A DNA stretch of 64,000 bases, from the NCBI GenBank assembly GCA_963838805.1, contig CAWISK010000010.1, positions 248,001 to 312,000 on the forward strand, given 5' to 3'. Both the position numbers and the translations under genes were made by a program. Positions 1-9,644 of the stretch are shown piece by piece; positions within the stretch are counted from its first letter, which is position 1, and each line of letters starts with the position of its first letter. Source of the stretch: CAVRQM01 sp963838805. Lineage in GTDB: Bacteria; Pseudomonadota; Alphaproteobacteria; Acetobacterales; Acetobacteraceae. Below the pieces are notes generated by a model. That model was given only the letters and a program-made list of their open reading frames with translations, was not told the origin of the DNA and searched no databases.

Positions 1-596
1 GCCGCACGCTGGAGTTCCTGCCCTACGCCGCGGCGCACGAGCTGCCCGACAAGGAGCAGGAGCGGGCCTGCTTCGCGGCGGTCGCCGCCTTCGGCGCGCC
101 ATATTCGATGCGGATGCGCGAAATCGACGCAACGGGGATGTACGACACCACCGCCGAGGCGATGGGCAAGGTGTTCGTCACCACCGAACTGTGCGGCGGC
201 GGCACCGCGACGGCGCGCAGCGTGGGCATTGCCAAGCGGGGCGCGGCGAACCTGCTGCGCCACGCCGGCATCGTCGAGGGGCATGTGCAGCCTGCAGCGA
301 CACGCTGGCTCGACATGCCTTCGGCGGAGTGCTTCGGCTTTGCCGAACAGGACGGGCTGGTCGAGCCATGCGTCGATCTGGGCGATCCGGTGCGGCGCGG
401 CGACGTGCTGGCCCGTCTCCATCCGATTGGCCGCACCGGTGCCGCACCCGCCGAGCATCGCGCGGCACTCGATGGCATTCTCGCGGCACGTCACTTCCCC
501 GGCCTTGCCAAGCCGGGCGACTGCCTCACGGTCATCGCCACCGTGGAGGACTCGCAACCCACAACGTCCCGTCCCATCACCAGAGGAGTTTCGTGA
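1..596 (+). CDS. doeB: N-alpha-acetyl-L-2,4-diaminobutyrate deacetylase, 3' part (DoeB-like)
   Basis: C-terminal part of an AstE/AspA-family zinc deacylase; the start lies left of the window and the frame is open from base 3. The visible part (about 197 residues) carries the family's C-terminal region, including a conserved TELCGGG segment. In ectoine degradation this enzyme removes the acetyl group from N-alpha-acetyl-diaminobutyrate, giving 2,4-diaminobutyrate in the cytoplasm. The assignment to DoeB rather than another AspA homologue rests on context: the stop TGA (594-596) lies 2 bases before an ectoine-type ABC importer, and doeC and doeD follow. The zinc ligands lie outside the window, so catalytic integrity cannot be judged. 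Confidence 0.8.
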   Translation, partial: RTLEFLPYAAAHELPDKEQERACFAAVAAFGAPYSMRMREIDATGMYDTTAEAMGKVFVTTELCGGGTATARSVGIAKRGAANLLRHAGIVEGHVQPAATRWLDMPSAECFGFAEQDGLVEPCVDLGDPVRRGDVLARLHPIGRTGAAPAEHRAALDGILAARHFPGLAKPGDCLTVIATVEDSQPTTSRPITRGVS

Positions 597-598
597 CG

Positions 599-1459
599 AT
601 GAATTGTCCGTTTCAATGTGGCATCGCGGCCCTCGCGATGGCCATCGGCCTCGGCGCCGCCGCCCACGCCACGTCGCTCGAAGACGTGAAGAAGGCCGGG
701 TTCATCCGTGGCGCCAATGCCAACGAGGTGCCGTACGCCTACATGGACGAGAGCGGTGCGGCCAAAGGGATCGGGCCCGACGTGGCAACCGCGGTGCTGA
801 AGTCGATCGGGGTCCCCGAGATCGAATGGACGGTGACGCCGTTCGGCTCGCTGATCCCCGGTCTGAAGGCGCGCCGCTTCGACATGGTGGCTGCCGAGCA
901 GAACATCCTGCCCGATCGCTGCAAGCAGGTGATGTTCACCGAGCCGAACTCAAGCTATGGCGAGGGGCTCCTGGTCAAGGCCGGCAATCCCAAAAACCTG
1001 CACGGCTACGATGATTTCAAGAAGAACCCGCAGCTCAAGGTCGCCATCGTCTCGGGTGCCGATCAGCTCGATTTCCTGCACGGGCTGGACATTCCGGACA
1101 GCCAGATCGTCGTCATCCAGGCCAATGCCGATGCGCCCTCCACCGTGCAGACGGGTCGCGCGGATGCCTATGCCGCGACCGAACTCACGGTCGCGAACCT
1201 GGTCAAGACCAAAGGCGTCGGCGTCGAGCAGGCCAAGCCGTTCACCGATCCGGTGATCAAGGGCAAGCCGGTGCGCAGCTATGGCGGCTTCGATTTCCGC
1301 AAGCAGGACAAGCAACTCTACAACGCCTTCAATACCGCCCTGATCGCCTTCAAGAAGACCGACGCCTACAAGACGATCCTCACCGGCTACGGGCTGAGCG
1401 ATGCCAGCGTCGAAGCCGCCCGCACCAAGACGATGGCGGAACTCTGCGCCGGAAAGTAG
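599..1459 (+). CDS. ehuB: ectoine/hydroxyectoine ABC transporter substrate-binding protein EhuB
   Basis: Periplasmic solute-binding protein of the polar amino-acid type (bacterial SBP family 3), 286 residues. An N-terminal signal peptide with a hydrophobic core at about residues 8-22 ends near an AHA cleavage site. The sequence then follows the EhuB pattern (start of mature domain, IPGLKARRFDM segment, DRCKQV segment, C-terminal ELCAGK). It would capture ectoine or hydroxyectoine for the EhuC/D/A channel. ATG 599 was chosen because AGAGGAG lies about 10 bases upstream; an in-frame GTG at 593 is closer to that site and overlaps doeB. Ligand identity is inferred from the doe context; an amino-acid ligand is the alternative. 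Confidence 0.82.
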   Translation: MNCPFQCGIAALAMAIGLGAAAHATSLEDVKKAGFIRGANANEVPYAYMDESGAAKGIGPDVATAVLKSIGVPEIEWTVTPFGSLIPGLKARRFDMVAAEQNILPDRCKQVMFTEPNSSYGEGLLVKAGNPKNLHGYDDFKKNPQLKVAIVSGADQLDFLHGLDIPDSQIVVIQANADAPSTVQTGRADAYAATELTVANLVKTKGVGVEQAKPFTDPVIKGKPVRSYGGFDFRKQDKQLYNAFNTALIAFKKTDAYKTILTGYGLSDASVEAARTKTMAELCAGK

Positions 1460-1541
1460 GCCTCTCCGCAGACCGCCGGAACGGCGTGGGAGGCTGTTTC
1501 TGCCCATGTCGGACCGGCGGTGCCGCGTGGAAAGCCATGCC

Positions 1542-2204
1542 ATGATGAGCCACTATCTGCCTGCCCTGCTGCGGGGTGCGGAAGTGACGGCGGTCATCGC
1601 CCTGGCCTCGATGCTGCTGGGCGCCGTGCTGGCGTTCGCCGCCGGCATCGCGCGTGTCGCGGGCGGCTTCGTGCTGTCGACGGTGGCACTCGTCTATATC
1701 GAGATCTTCCGGGGCACCTCGCTGCTGGTGCAGTTGTTCTGGCTTTACTACGCGCTGCCGCTGATCGGCATCTCGTTCGACCCGATCTCGACCGGGATCG
1801 CGGGGCTTGCCCTCAATATCGGTGCCTATGGGGCGGAGGTGGTGCGCGGCGCCTTGCGCGCGGTGCCGGAGACGCAGCATGAGGCGGCGCGCGCGCTCAA
1901 TTTCAGTGGCACCTACACACTCTGGCACATCGCATTGCCGCAGGCGGTGGTTGAGATGATGCCGGCGTTCGGGAATCTGGCGGTGCAGAACCTGAAGGAC
2001 ACCGCCCTGGTGTCGCTCATCTCCATCACCGATCTCACCTACGAGGCGCAGCAGCTTCGCAACATCACTTTGGACAGTGTGAGGATCTACTCGCTGACGC
2101 TGCTCGGATATTTCATCATGGCGCTGGTCCTTGCCGCGTTCATGCGCTGGCTGGAAGCGGCACTGCGCCGAGGTGCCGCCTTTCCGCGGGGTGCGCACGC
2201 ATGA
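1542..2204 (+). CDS. ehuC: ectoine/hydroxyectoine ABC transporter permease EhuC
   Basis: Inner-membrane permease of the His/Glu/Gln (HisMQ) family, 220 residues with about five hydrophobic segments. The family's first-loop EIFRGTSLLVQL motif and the EAARALNFS cytoplasmic coupling (EAA) loop are visible. It pairs with EhuD to form the transmembrane channel. The ATG at 1542 was chosen because GGAAAG sits 7 bases upstream; longer in-frame starts (1506, 1401) would add a non-hydrophobic Arg/Pro-rich extension overlapping ehuB. The stop overlaps the ehuD start by 4 bases (ATGA), implying translational coupling. Confidence 0.85.
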   Translation: MMSHYLPALLRGAEVTAVIALASMLLGAVLAFAAGIARVAGGFVLSTVALVYIEIFRGTSLLVQLFWLYYALPLIGISFDPISTGIAGLALNIGAYGAEVVRGALRAVPETQHEAARALNFSGTYTLWHIALPQAVVEMMPAFGNLAVQNLKDTALVSLISITDLTYEAQQLRNITLDSVRIYSLTLLGYFIMALVLAAFMRWLEAALRRGAAFPRGAHA

Positions 2205-2893
2205 TGTACGGGCACGCCTGGGACACCTCATCGCTTGGCGCGTATGCTTTGTCGATCCTGCCGATTCTTGGCATCGGACTGATCGTGACCTTGGAGGCCG
2301 CGGGACTTGGCTTTGCCATCGCGCTGGTGGTGGGGCTGGGATTCGCGCTGCTCCGCCGCAGCCGGCTCCGGGCGGTGGCGTGGACAACGGCGCTCGTCGT
2401 CGAGTTCATCCGCGACACGCCGCTGCTGATCCAGCTCTTCTTCCTGTACTACGTGCTGCCGATCTACGGCATCGTGCTGCCGGCCTTTCTGACCGGGGCC
2501 CTCGCACTCGGACTGCAATATTCCGCCTACACGTCCGAGGTCTATCGCGGCGGGCTGGACGCGGTGGCCCGCGGCCAGTGGGAGGCAGCCACGGCGCTCA
2601 ATCTCACGCGCTGGCGAACCTATCGCGACATCGTCATACCGCAGGCGATCCCGCGCATCGTGCCGGCGATGGGCAACTATCTCGTCTCGATGCTGAAGGA
2701 GACGCCGGTGCTGTCGGTGGTAACGGTGCTCGACATGCTGGGGCTCGCGAACATGATCGGCGACCGCACCTTCGAATATCTCGTTCCGCTATCGATGGTC
2801 GGGTTGATCTTCCTCATTCTTACCCTCATCTGCTCCGCCGGCTTGCATGTGCTGGAGCGCGTGCTGCCCAAGCGCGGCTTTGCACTGCGATAG
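2201..2893 (+). CDS. ehuD: ectoine/hydroxyectoine ABC transporter permease EhuD
   Basis: Second HisMQ-type permease, 230 residues, paralogous to EhuC. It shows the EFIRDTPLLIQLFFLYY segment at the end of the first helix pair and an EAATALNLTRW coupling loop that contacts the ATPase. Several long hydrophobic helices match a five-helix topology. It is co-translated with ehuC through an ATGA overlap and is followed 15 bases later by the ATPase gene, so it belongs to the same transcript. Role: half of the ectoine channel in the inner membrane. Confidence 0.85.
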   Translation: MMYGHAWDTSSLGAYALSILPILGIGLIVTLEAAGLGFAIALVVGLGFALLRRSRLRAVAWTTALVVEFIRDTPLLIQLFFLYYVLPIYGIVLPAFLTGALALGLQYSAYTSEVYRGGLDAVARGQWEAATALNLTRWRTYRDIVIPQAIPRIVPAMGNYLVSMLKETPVLSVVTVLDMLGLANMIGDRTFEYLVPLSMVGLIFLILTLICSAGLHVLERVLPKRGFALR

Positions 2894-2908
2894 GGAGCCG
2901 GAAACTAC

Positions 2909-3676
<768 letters not shown>

Positions 3677-3678
3677 GC

Positions 3679-3720
3679 GGACGGCTTCGGTTCCGACGAT
3701 TTCTCCCGATCCGAGCCGCC
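3679..3720 (+). terminator. GC-rich hairpin after ehuA, possible attenuator
   Basis: CGGCTTCGG (3682-3690) pairs with CCGAGCCG (3711-3718) with one bulged T and a further GG/CC pair outside, around a 20-base loop. No T-run follows, so it is not a canonical intrinsic terminator. It could stabilise the upstream mRNA end or attenuate transcription between ehuA and doeC. Confidence 0.3.
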
Positions 3721-3798
3721 TGAACCGAGACTCTGTCGGAAGTGCGGGCGCAGAACAGAGGCGGTCTCGCCGGCAGTCGGGTAAACTCCGCCCCGTCA

Positions 3799-5308
3799 AT
3801 GTCGGAACCGGCTCGCATGAACGCTGCTGTGTTGTCCCGCACAGGCGAACGCCACCCAGCCCTCGCCCGTCTGCACGATCCGCTGCTGCTGCGCGAGCAC
3901 GCCTATATGGACGGGCACTGGGTTCGCGGCGGCGCTGCACTGGATATCCGCGATCCCGCGACGGGCGCGATTGTCGCCCGCGTCGCGAGCCTCGGCGAGA
4001 CGGAGACGACACTGGCGATCGATGCGGCCGCGCGCGCGTTCCCGATATGGAAGGCGCTGCTGCCGCAACAGCGCGCGGAGCGCCTGCGGGGCTGGTACGA
4101 GGCGATCCGAGGCGCCCGCAAGGATCTGGCACTGATTTTGACGCTGGAGCAGGGCAAGCCGCTAGCCGAGAGCTTGGGCGAAATCGACTACGCCGCCTCG
4201 TTCATCGAATGGTATGCCGAGGACGCCAAACGCCTCAACGTCGAGAGCGTCACGCCGCACCTTCCTGACGTCGAGATGCTGATGCGGCGTGAGCCGCTCG
4301 GGGTCGCGGCGCTGCTGACGCCGTGGAACTTCCCCTCGGCGATGCTGACCCGCAAGGCCGGCGCGGCTCTGGCTGCGGGCTGCACGGCGGTATCCCATCC
4401 GTCCTCGCACACGCCGCTCTCGGCGCTGGCACTGGCCGAATTGGCTGGTCGCGCGGGACTGCCCGCCGGCGTGTTCAACGTGGTGACCGGTGCATCGGAG
4501 CCGATCGCCAACCGCCTCTGCGACGATCCGCGTGTGCGGGTGGTCAGCTTCACCGGCTCGACCGAAATCGGCGCGCGCCATCGCCGCACGCTGCGCGCCC
4601 ACGGTGAAGCGTCTCGTCATGGAGCTGGGCGGCCATGCGCCGCTGATCGTGTTCGACGATGCCGATCTGGAGCGAGCGGTGGAGATCGCCGTCGCGGCGA
4701 AGTTCACCACATCCGGCCAGGACTGCCTTGCGGCCAATCGCATCTATGTCCAGCGCCCGATCCATGATGCCTTCTGCGCCGCGTTCGGCGCCCGCATCCG
4801 GACGCTGAAGGTCGGCGCCGGACTGGAACCGGACACCGATATCGGTCCGCTGATGCACGCCCGCGCCGTGGCCAAGGCAGGGGCACAGGTGGCGGATGCC
4901 ATTGCTCAGGGCGCGCGCGTGCTGGCCGGCGCGGCACCGGCCGACGGCTCGCTGTTCGTCGAGCCGACGCTGCTGGTCGATGTGCCGGATAGCGCGCGCA
5001 TCATGCACGAGGAGACCTTCGCGCCCATCGCCGCGGTCAGCGCATTCGATACCGAGGCCGAGGCGATCGCACGGGCCAACGCCACGGAATATGGCCTCGT
5101 CGCGTATGTAGTGACGCGCGATTGCGGCCGTGCGCTGCGGCTGGGCCAGGCGCTCGAATACGGCATGGTCGCGGTCAATCGGGTGAAGATCACCGGCCCT
5201 GCCATCCCGTTCGGCGGCGTAAAACAATCAGGCCTGGCACGCGAGGGATCGCGTCACGGGCTGGAGGCGTTCACCGACCTGAAATATCTCTGCCTCGATC
5301 TCGCCTGA
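3799..5308 (+). pseudogene. doeC: aspartate-semialdehyde/succinate-semialdehyde-type dehydrogenase (DoeC-like), frame broken by 1 extra base
   Basis: NAD(P)-dependent aldehyde dehydrogenase of the succinate-semialdehyde type; in ectoine catabolism DoeC oxidises aspartate semialdehyde to aspartate. The first frame runs from ATG 3799 (or 3817) through the TPWNFP and SFTGSTEIG motifs. The second frame carries RAIAARCAPTVK, the MELGGHAP general-base motif and the catalytic Cys in SGQDCLAANR, then runs to the stop at 5308. The join lies in a GCGCGCGC run at 4571-4578, where removing one base restores a continuous protein of about 502 residues, normal for the family. It precedes doeD by 19 bases. 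Either a real frameshift or a sequence error; the rest of the gene shows no decay. Confidence 0.8.
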
Positions 5309-5327
5309 TTTTTTCGGAGACACAGCC

Positions 5328-6716
5328 ATGCTCGATCAATTGCGCCCGTCCGACAACGAACTCACCGCCTGGGATCGGGATCATTTCTTCCATCCCTCGA
5401 CCCATATGGGCCAGCACGCGCGCGGCGAGCTGCCGAACCGCATCGTCACCGCGGCGGAGGGTGTGTACATCCAGGACCGGACGGGAAAGCGCAGCCTGGA
5501 TGCCTTCGCCGGGCTGTACTGCGTCAATGTCGGCTACGGCCGCACCAGGATCAGCGACGCGATCGCCGCACAGGCCGCGGCTTTGCCGTACTATCACGCC
5601 TATGTCGGGCACGGCTCGGAGCCGTCCATCCGCCTTGCGCGCATGATCATCGAACGGGCGCCGAAAGGCATGAGCCGGGTGTTCTTCGGCCTGTCCGGGT
5701 CCGACGCGAACGAGACCAACATCAAGCTGGTCTGGTATCTCAACAATGTCCTGGGGCGGCCCGAAAAGAAGAAGATCATCTCCCGCTGGCGCGGCTATCA
5801 CGGCTCTGGCGTGATGACCGGCAGCCTCACAGGGCTCGCGGCCTTCCACAATTTGTTCGATCTGCCGCGCCCGCCGGTGCTGCACACCGAGGCGCCGTAC
5901 TATTTCCGGCGCGCTGATCGCGCGATGAGCGAGGAGCAGTTCTCCCAATTCTGTGCCGATCGGCTGGACGCATTGATCGAGGCGGAGGGGCCGGACACGA
6001 TCGCGGCGTTCATCGGCGAGCCGGTGCTGGGCACGGGCGGCATCGTGCCGCCGCCGGCCGGCTACTGGCCCCGCATCCAGGCAGTGCTGAAGAAGCACGA
6101 CATCCTGCTGATCGCCGACGAGGTCATCACGGGCTTCGGGCGGCTCGGCTCGATGTTCGGCTCGGACCATTACGATATCCGGCCGGACCTTATCACCATC
6201 GCCAAGGGGCTGACCTCCGCCTATGCGCCGCTCTCGGGTGTCGTCGTCTCCGAGCAGGTCTGGCGCGTGCTGGAGCGCGGTTCGGACGAATTCGGGGCGA
6301 TCGGCCACGGCTGGACCTATTCCTCCCACCCGCTCTGCGCCGCGGCCGGTGTCGCCAATCTGGAGGTGCTGGACGAACTCGATCTGGTCGCGAATGCGCG
6401 CGAGGTCGGAGCCTATCTCCGGCAGTCTCTGGCCGACGCGGTAGGCGCCCACCGGCATGTCGGCGAGGTGCGCGGAGAGGGTATGCTGGCTGCCGTGGAG
6501 TTCGTGCGGGACCGTGACGATCGGGTATTCTTCGATGCGGGCGAGAAGATCGGTCCGCGCGTCACGGCGGCATTGCTGGAGCGCGGGGTGATCGGCCGCG
6601 CCATGCCGCAGGGCGACATCCTGGGCTTCGCGCCGCCGCTTTGCCTGACCCGGGACGAGGCCGATATCGTGGTCGCGGCGGCCAGGGGAGCAATCGGGGC
6701 GGTGCTCGGCACCTGA
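5328..6716 (+). CDS. doeD: diaminobutyrate--2-oxoglutarate-type aminotransferase (DoeD-like, class III)
   Basis: Class III PLP aminotransferase, 462 residues. Visible features are the SGSDANETNIKL segment of the cofactor-binding region, the RWRGYHG motif, the ADEVITGFGRLG stretch with the PLP-ring Asp, and the Schiff-base lysine in TIAKGLTSAYAP. In the ectoine pathway it converts diaminobutyrate to aspartate semialdehyde, feeding DoeC. The ATG at 5328 follows a TTTCGGAGA ribosome site. It is the last gene of the left-hand ectoine block and is convergent with the lipoprotein gene ending at 6769. Family alternatives include omega-amino acid:pyruvate transaminases; context favours DoeD. Confidence 0.8.
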   Translation: MLDQLRPSDNELTAWDRDHFFHPSTHMGQHARGELPNRIVTAAEGVYIQDRTGKRSLDAFAGLYCVNVGYGRTRISDAIAAQAAALPYYHAYVGHGSEPSIRLARMIIERAPKGMSRVFFGLSGSDANETNIKLVWYLNNVLGRPEKKKIISRWRGYHGSGVMTGSLTGLAAFHNLFDLPRPPVLHTEAPYYFRRADRAMSEEQFSQFCADRLDALIEAEGPDTIAAFIGEPVLGTGGIVPPPAGYWPRIQAVLKKHDILLIADEVITGFGRLGSMFGSDHYDIRPDLITIAKGLTSAYAPLSGVVVSEQVWRVLERGSDEFGAIGHGWTYSSHPLCAAAGVANLEVLDELDLVANAREVGAYLRQSLADAVGAHRHVGEVRGEGMLAAVEFVRDRDDRVFFDAGEKIGPRVTAALLERGVIGRAMPQGDILGFAPPLCLTRDEADIVVAAARGAIGAVLGT

Positions 6717-6768
6717 TCGCCAGGGCTGCACACGAATCGACCGAGCCAATCGGCTTCGTCACTCCACG

Positions 6769-7251
6769 TCACTTCGACATCCTGATGTAGATTTCGTCGC
6801 GGCCCAGCGAGAGCATGACGCCGGAGCTGGTGCCGGTCAGGTGCATGATCACCCCGGCATTGTTGCGCAGCCAGAGATCGCCGACCTTCGAGGTATCCAG
6901 ACCAGCCGGCCCGGTGCCCTGCGTGTAGGCTCCGCCAAAATCGGCGAGATTGTTGAGACTATAGACCTCGCCCGAGACGTGGATCTGTTGCACGCCCCCG
7001 CCGGGCCCTACAACGGAACCGATCAGGCGAAACGGATAGTCCTGTCCCTGGTAGGTCAGAGTGCCGCCGCCCTCGCCCACGCCTGCCACGAAGTGCTCGC
7101 CCAGGGTCACGGTGCCGTCCGGGGAAAGCCCGGCCACGCTTTTCGGACCAGGCGTGGCCATCAATGCGGAGCAGCCGGCGAGCGAAAGCGCACCCATGAC
7201 GGCCGCCGCCGCGAGAACGCCGGCGGCACGACGGGCAATGGGTTTGGTCAT
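6769..7251 (-). CDS. secreted lipoprotein, family unrecognised (paralogue of 21917-22390)
   Basis: 160-residue protein with a lipoprotein signal peptide: basic N-terminus, hydrophobic core at about residues 10-24 and lipobox LAGC. The mature part is Gly-rich and predicted beta. Its C-terminus carries a pattern (DLWL.N..GV.MHL followed by MLSLGRDEIYI.M) that recurs in the lipoprotein at 21917-22390, so the two are paralogues. A ribosome site AGGA lies about 9 bases before the ATG. No enzymatic motif is seen. A periplasm-facing or outer-membrane lipoprotein is inferred; function unknown. Confidence 0.75.
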   Translation of the reverse strand: MTKPIARRAAGVLAAAAVMGALSLAGCSALMATPGPKSVAGLSPDGTVTLGEHFVAGVGEGGGTLTYQGQDYPFRLIGSVVGPGGGVQQIHVSGEVYSLNNLADFGGAYTQGTGPAGLDTSKVGDLWLRNNAGVIMHLTGTSSGVMLSLGRDEIYIRMSK

Positions 7252-7314
7252 GGCGGGCCATCCTGATTGAAAATTGTTCTGACGCCGTGAGTGTGTCGGC
7301 GAGGGGTGCTGGTT

Positions 7315-8169
7315 TCAGAAGCGAAAGCCGAATGCAACGACAGGTCCGTAGCCGGTAAGGTCGATCGACCGGCTTTGCCCGAGGATGTTGGAGTTGGGAT
7401 GACGGCTGGTGTGAATGGCGGCATAGCCAAGACTCACGTCGAACCATTTAGCGATGAGGTACGACACGCCGGCCCGCGCGTTCCAGCCCCAGCTCCCGCC
7501 ATCGACACCAAGACCCATCACCGCCGCGTCCGCCACGACCCGCCAGCGCGGCGAAATGATGTAGGTGCCGCGCAGGCCGAGCCAGGGCTGTGCAAAGCTC
7601 GGGCTGACGCTGACGCCGCCGAACCGGCTTTGCGCGAACGACGACGACGCATCCAGCGCGTAATAGGTAAAGCCAGCCCGCACATCGAGCATGACCTTGC
7701 TGGCGTCGGTGCTCGGCAGCACCTGGTAGCCGAAGCCGGGTGCCACTCGCACGAACGATGCCTTCGACGTCAGCGTGGCGCCTCCGCCGCCAGGAAACAG
7801 CGGCGGGAAGTCCCGCTTCTGCTGGGCGGCGATATAGTCGATATCGATCTCGCCGGACCACGGACCGAAACGGACGAGAGCATCGCCGACGAACGCCCCG
7901 GTCAGAGTGCTCGCCAGCTTGGAAATGGTCGGCCGGGGCCGGCTGATGCTGATATCGGTCCCGGGCGGATGGTTCAGCCCCACGGTTCCGTCGACCGCCG
8001 GCAGGAACAAATAGGGGGTGAGCTCGAACGACCAGTGATAGGAGCCGTCCGCGCTGTAGCCCTCCCGCGCCGAGAACTGCGCCCGCGCCGAGCGCGCGTG
8101 CAAGCCAGCGATGGCGATGACCAGCACCAGCAAGATCAGCCGCGCACTGCACCACCGCGGCGGCGGCAT
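7315..8169 (-). CDS. outer-membrane beta-barrel protein, unknown function
   Basis: About 284 residues from ATG 8169. A signal peptide (hydrophobic core, then ARSARA/Q) precedes a sequence of alternating hydrophobic and polar residues with many aromatic and Gly positions. It ends in Phe (FGFRF), as outer-membrane barrels usually do. The N-terminal WSFELTPYLFLP motif is common in conserved barrel proteins of Proteobacteria. A GTG at 8205 would overlap a degenerate upstream fragment by GTGA; I prefer 8169 because it yields a normal signal peptide. It is likely a porin-like or structural outer-membrane protein; no substrate can be inferred. Confidence 0.7.
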   Translation of the reverse strand: MPPPRWCSARLILLVLVIAIAGLHARSARAQFSAREGYSADGSYHWSFELTPYLFLPAVDGTVGLNHPPGTDISISRPRPTISKLASTLTGAFVGDALVRFGPWSGEIDIDYIAAQQKRDFPPLFPGGGGATLTSKASFVRVAPGFGYQVLPSTDASKVMLDVRAGFTYYALDASSSFAQSRFGGVSVSPSFAQPWLGLRGTYIISPRWRVVADAAVMGLGVDGGSWGWNARAGVSYLIAKWFDVSLGYAAIHTSRHPNSNILGQSRSIDLTGYGPVVAFGFRF

Positions 8170-8201
8170 GGTGTCGGCTCGGGGCGTGGCTGAGAGGAAG
8201 G

Positions 8202-8249
8202 TCACTTCGCGCGCTCGACTTCGACCGCTTGGCTGCTCACCACCGTCAT
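8202..8249 (-). pseudogene. 3'-end remnant duplicated from the 8809-9423 gene
   Basis: The 15 codons ending at 8202 read MTVVSSQAVEVERAK, nearly identical to the C-terminus of the protein encoded at 8809-9423 (TAVSSQAVAVSVERAK). DNA similarity extends across the stop codon. Nothing upstream resembles the rest of that gene. It therefore looks like the tail left by a partial duplication or deletion, sitting immediately before the outer-membrane protein gene. Confidence 0.55.
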
Positions 8250-8328
8250 CGCCATCGTTTTTCCCTTGTTGTGCGGGGTTGCTCCAAGTTCAGGCCCCGG
8301 TGCGCTGCGGCAGGGTCCCACGAGTAGA

Positions 8329-8709
8329 TCACCTTGTCGCCTGCTGCGTGACCGAGAAGGCAATCGTTCCCTCGGAATCGTCGCCATCGGGGATCGATTT
8401 CACTGTCCAATGGAGCACGTAGTCGCCCGGCGCCGGTCCTGGAGCCGACGCAAAGAGCACATCGGTCGCGCTGTCGAGCAGTGGGTGCAGCACCTGGATC
8501 ACGTGGCCATCGCGCACGATCTCCAGCCGGGATTGAGCGTGATCGACTGGCCCGTCGAAGCGCAGGACGTATTGCGCATTGCGGCCCTGCATGACGGCTC
8601 CCGCAGCCGGCGTGGAGCTCAGCACATGCATCGGGCGGGCCAGGGCGGCTCCGGGGGTCGTCGCAAGGAATGCCAGCACCATGCAGCCGACCACGAGACC
8701 AGCCTGCAT
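8329..8709 (-). CDS. CopC-domain periplasmic protein
   Basis: 126 residues from ATG 8709, which has GAGAGG just upstream. A signal peptide ends near ALA/R, and the mature protein starts with a CopC-type strand pattern (MHVLSSTPAAGAVM, then VLRFDGPV, and a C-terminal GDYVLHWTVKS..G strand). CopC proteins are small beta-sandwich periplasmic copper-binding proteins. The usual N-terminal His is displaced by Arg-Pro-Met-His, so a copper site is possible but not certain. No CopD partner lies in the window. It sits in the lipoprotein/outer-membrane island. Confidence 0.7.
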   Translation of the reverse strand: MQAGLVVGCMVLAFLATTPGAALARPMHVLSSTPAAGAVMQGRNAQYVLRFDGPVDHAQSRLEIVRDGHVIQVLHPLLDSATDVLFASAPGPAPGDYVLHWTVKSIPDGDDSEGTIAFSVTQQATR

Positions 8710-8808
8710 CGGCCCTCTCAAGGTCCGAGTTGCTTCGGCCAACACGACTCTCGATTCCTCGATCACGGCAGGCCCGACCGCTCCGCTATGCTTGCGTCGA
8801 GAGGCTGC

Positions 8809-9423
8809 TCACTTCGCCCGCTCGACCGAGACCGCGACCGCCTGGCTGCTCACCGCGGTGATCGTGTCGCCGACCTTGATCATGTCGAAGTTCTGCAGTC
8901 CCTGCTTGCTGACCACGGGGATCGTGCGCACCTCGCCGCCCGACGGATTGACGACCCGCAGCGTGTGGTTGGAGGCATCGATTCCGGCGACCAGCCCGCT
9001 CACGATCAGCCTGCTGCCGATCGCACCGGCCGGCATCTGGCCCTTGGCCGCTCCGACCGCAGCGCCGGTCAGGCGGGATTTGGGAAGTTTGGCGCCCGGC
9101 GGCGACAGCACGTACTGGGTCGATCGATCGTAGCGGACAAGAACCGTGTCGCCCGGCTTGATCTGGTCGAAGTTGATCACCTGCGGACCGGCGGTCATCG
9201 AGACCGTGTTGCCCTCCGCTCCGACCACCGTCACCCGTCGCGTGGCCGGATCCACGGCCTGGACGGTCGCCCGCGCGGTGATCGTCTCGGTGCTGCCGAT
9301 CCCAGCCATGCCGGATGCCTGCGCCCGTGCCGGCGACGACAGAGGCGCGGAGATCGCCACCGCGACGAACAACAGCGCGCCCGCTGTGCAAGATCGGATC
9401 GATGGGGCTTGCCGATTTCTCAT
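8809..9423 (-). CDS. exported protein with two internal beta repeats, unknown function
   Basis: 204 residues with a clear signal peptide (core at about 13-27, ARA/Q cleavage). The mature part holds two copies of the same ~60-residue unit. Each has a V..[VI]D...[RH].[VL].VV strand pair, then a FD.IK.GDT motif (INFDQIKPGDTV and QNFDMIKVGDTI). This indicates an internal duplication giving two small beta domains. The ribosome site AAGGAGA lies 6 bases from the ATG. A 19-bp repeated motif lies about 110 bases upstream (9530-9548). A fragment of the gene's 3' end recurs at 8202-8249. Probably periplasmic; no known family recognised. Confidence 0.7.
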   Translation of the reverse strand: MRNRQAPSIRSCTAGALLFVAVAISAPLSSPARAQASGMAGIGSTETITARATVQAVDPATRRVTVVGAEGNTVSMTAGPQVINFDQIKPGDTVLVRYDRSTQYVLSPPGAKLPKSRLTGAAVGAAKGQMPAGAIGSRLIVSGLVAGIDASNHTLRVVNPSGGEVRTIPVVSKQGLQNFDMIKVGDTITAVSSQAVAVSVERAK

Positions 9424-9529
9424 TGCCGTCTCCTTGCTGGTGGGGATGCTCGATGCGAACCCTTGCGGCCGCTACGGCGCATCTCCGGACAGAACATCCA
9501 TACCCGGTAGTCCGTCACGAACGGAGAAC

Positions 9530-9548
9530 GCTATGCAAATTCGGCGAT
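9530..9548 (+). promoter_or_regulatory. 19-bp motif copy a (putative AraC-type site)
   Basis: GCTATGCAAATTCGGCGAT, one of six similar copies found only in intergenic DNA between 9.5 and 23.1 kb. It lies between the MFS gene end and the 8809-9423 gene start. Its asymmetric 19-bp form fits an AraC-family operator; this is inference. Confidence 0.5.
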
Positions 9549-9644
9549 TTGGAATGATAATCACTTTGGGCGGCCGAGCTCACGCGCCAGGCTCCAGGAT
9601 CGCAGTCGAGCCTAAAGCGATGGGGGGCCGTAGCCACGCGCCGC

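Noticed and set aside
8785..8803. GCTATGC followed by TTGCGTCGAG as a seventh AraC-type motif copy
   Set aside because: Only the first 7 bases match; the second half of the motif is absent.
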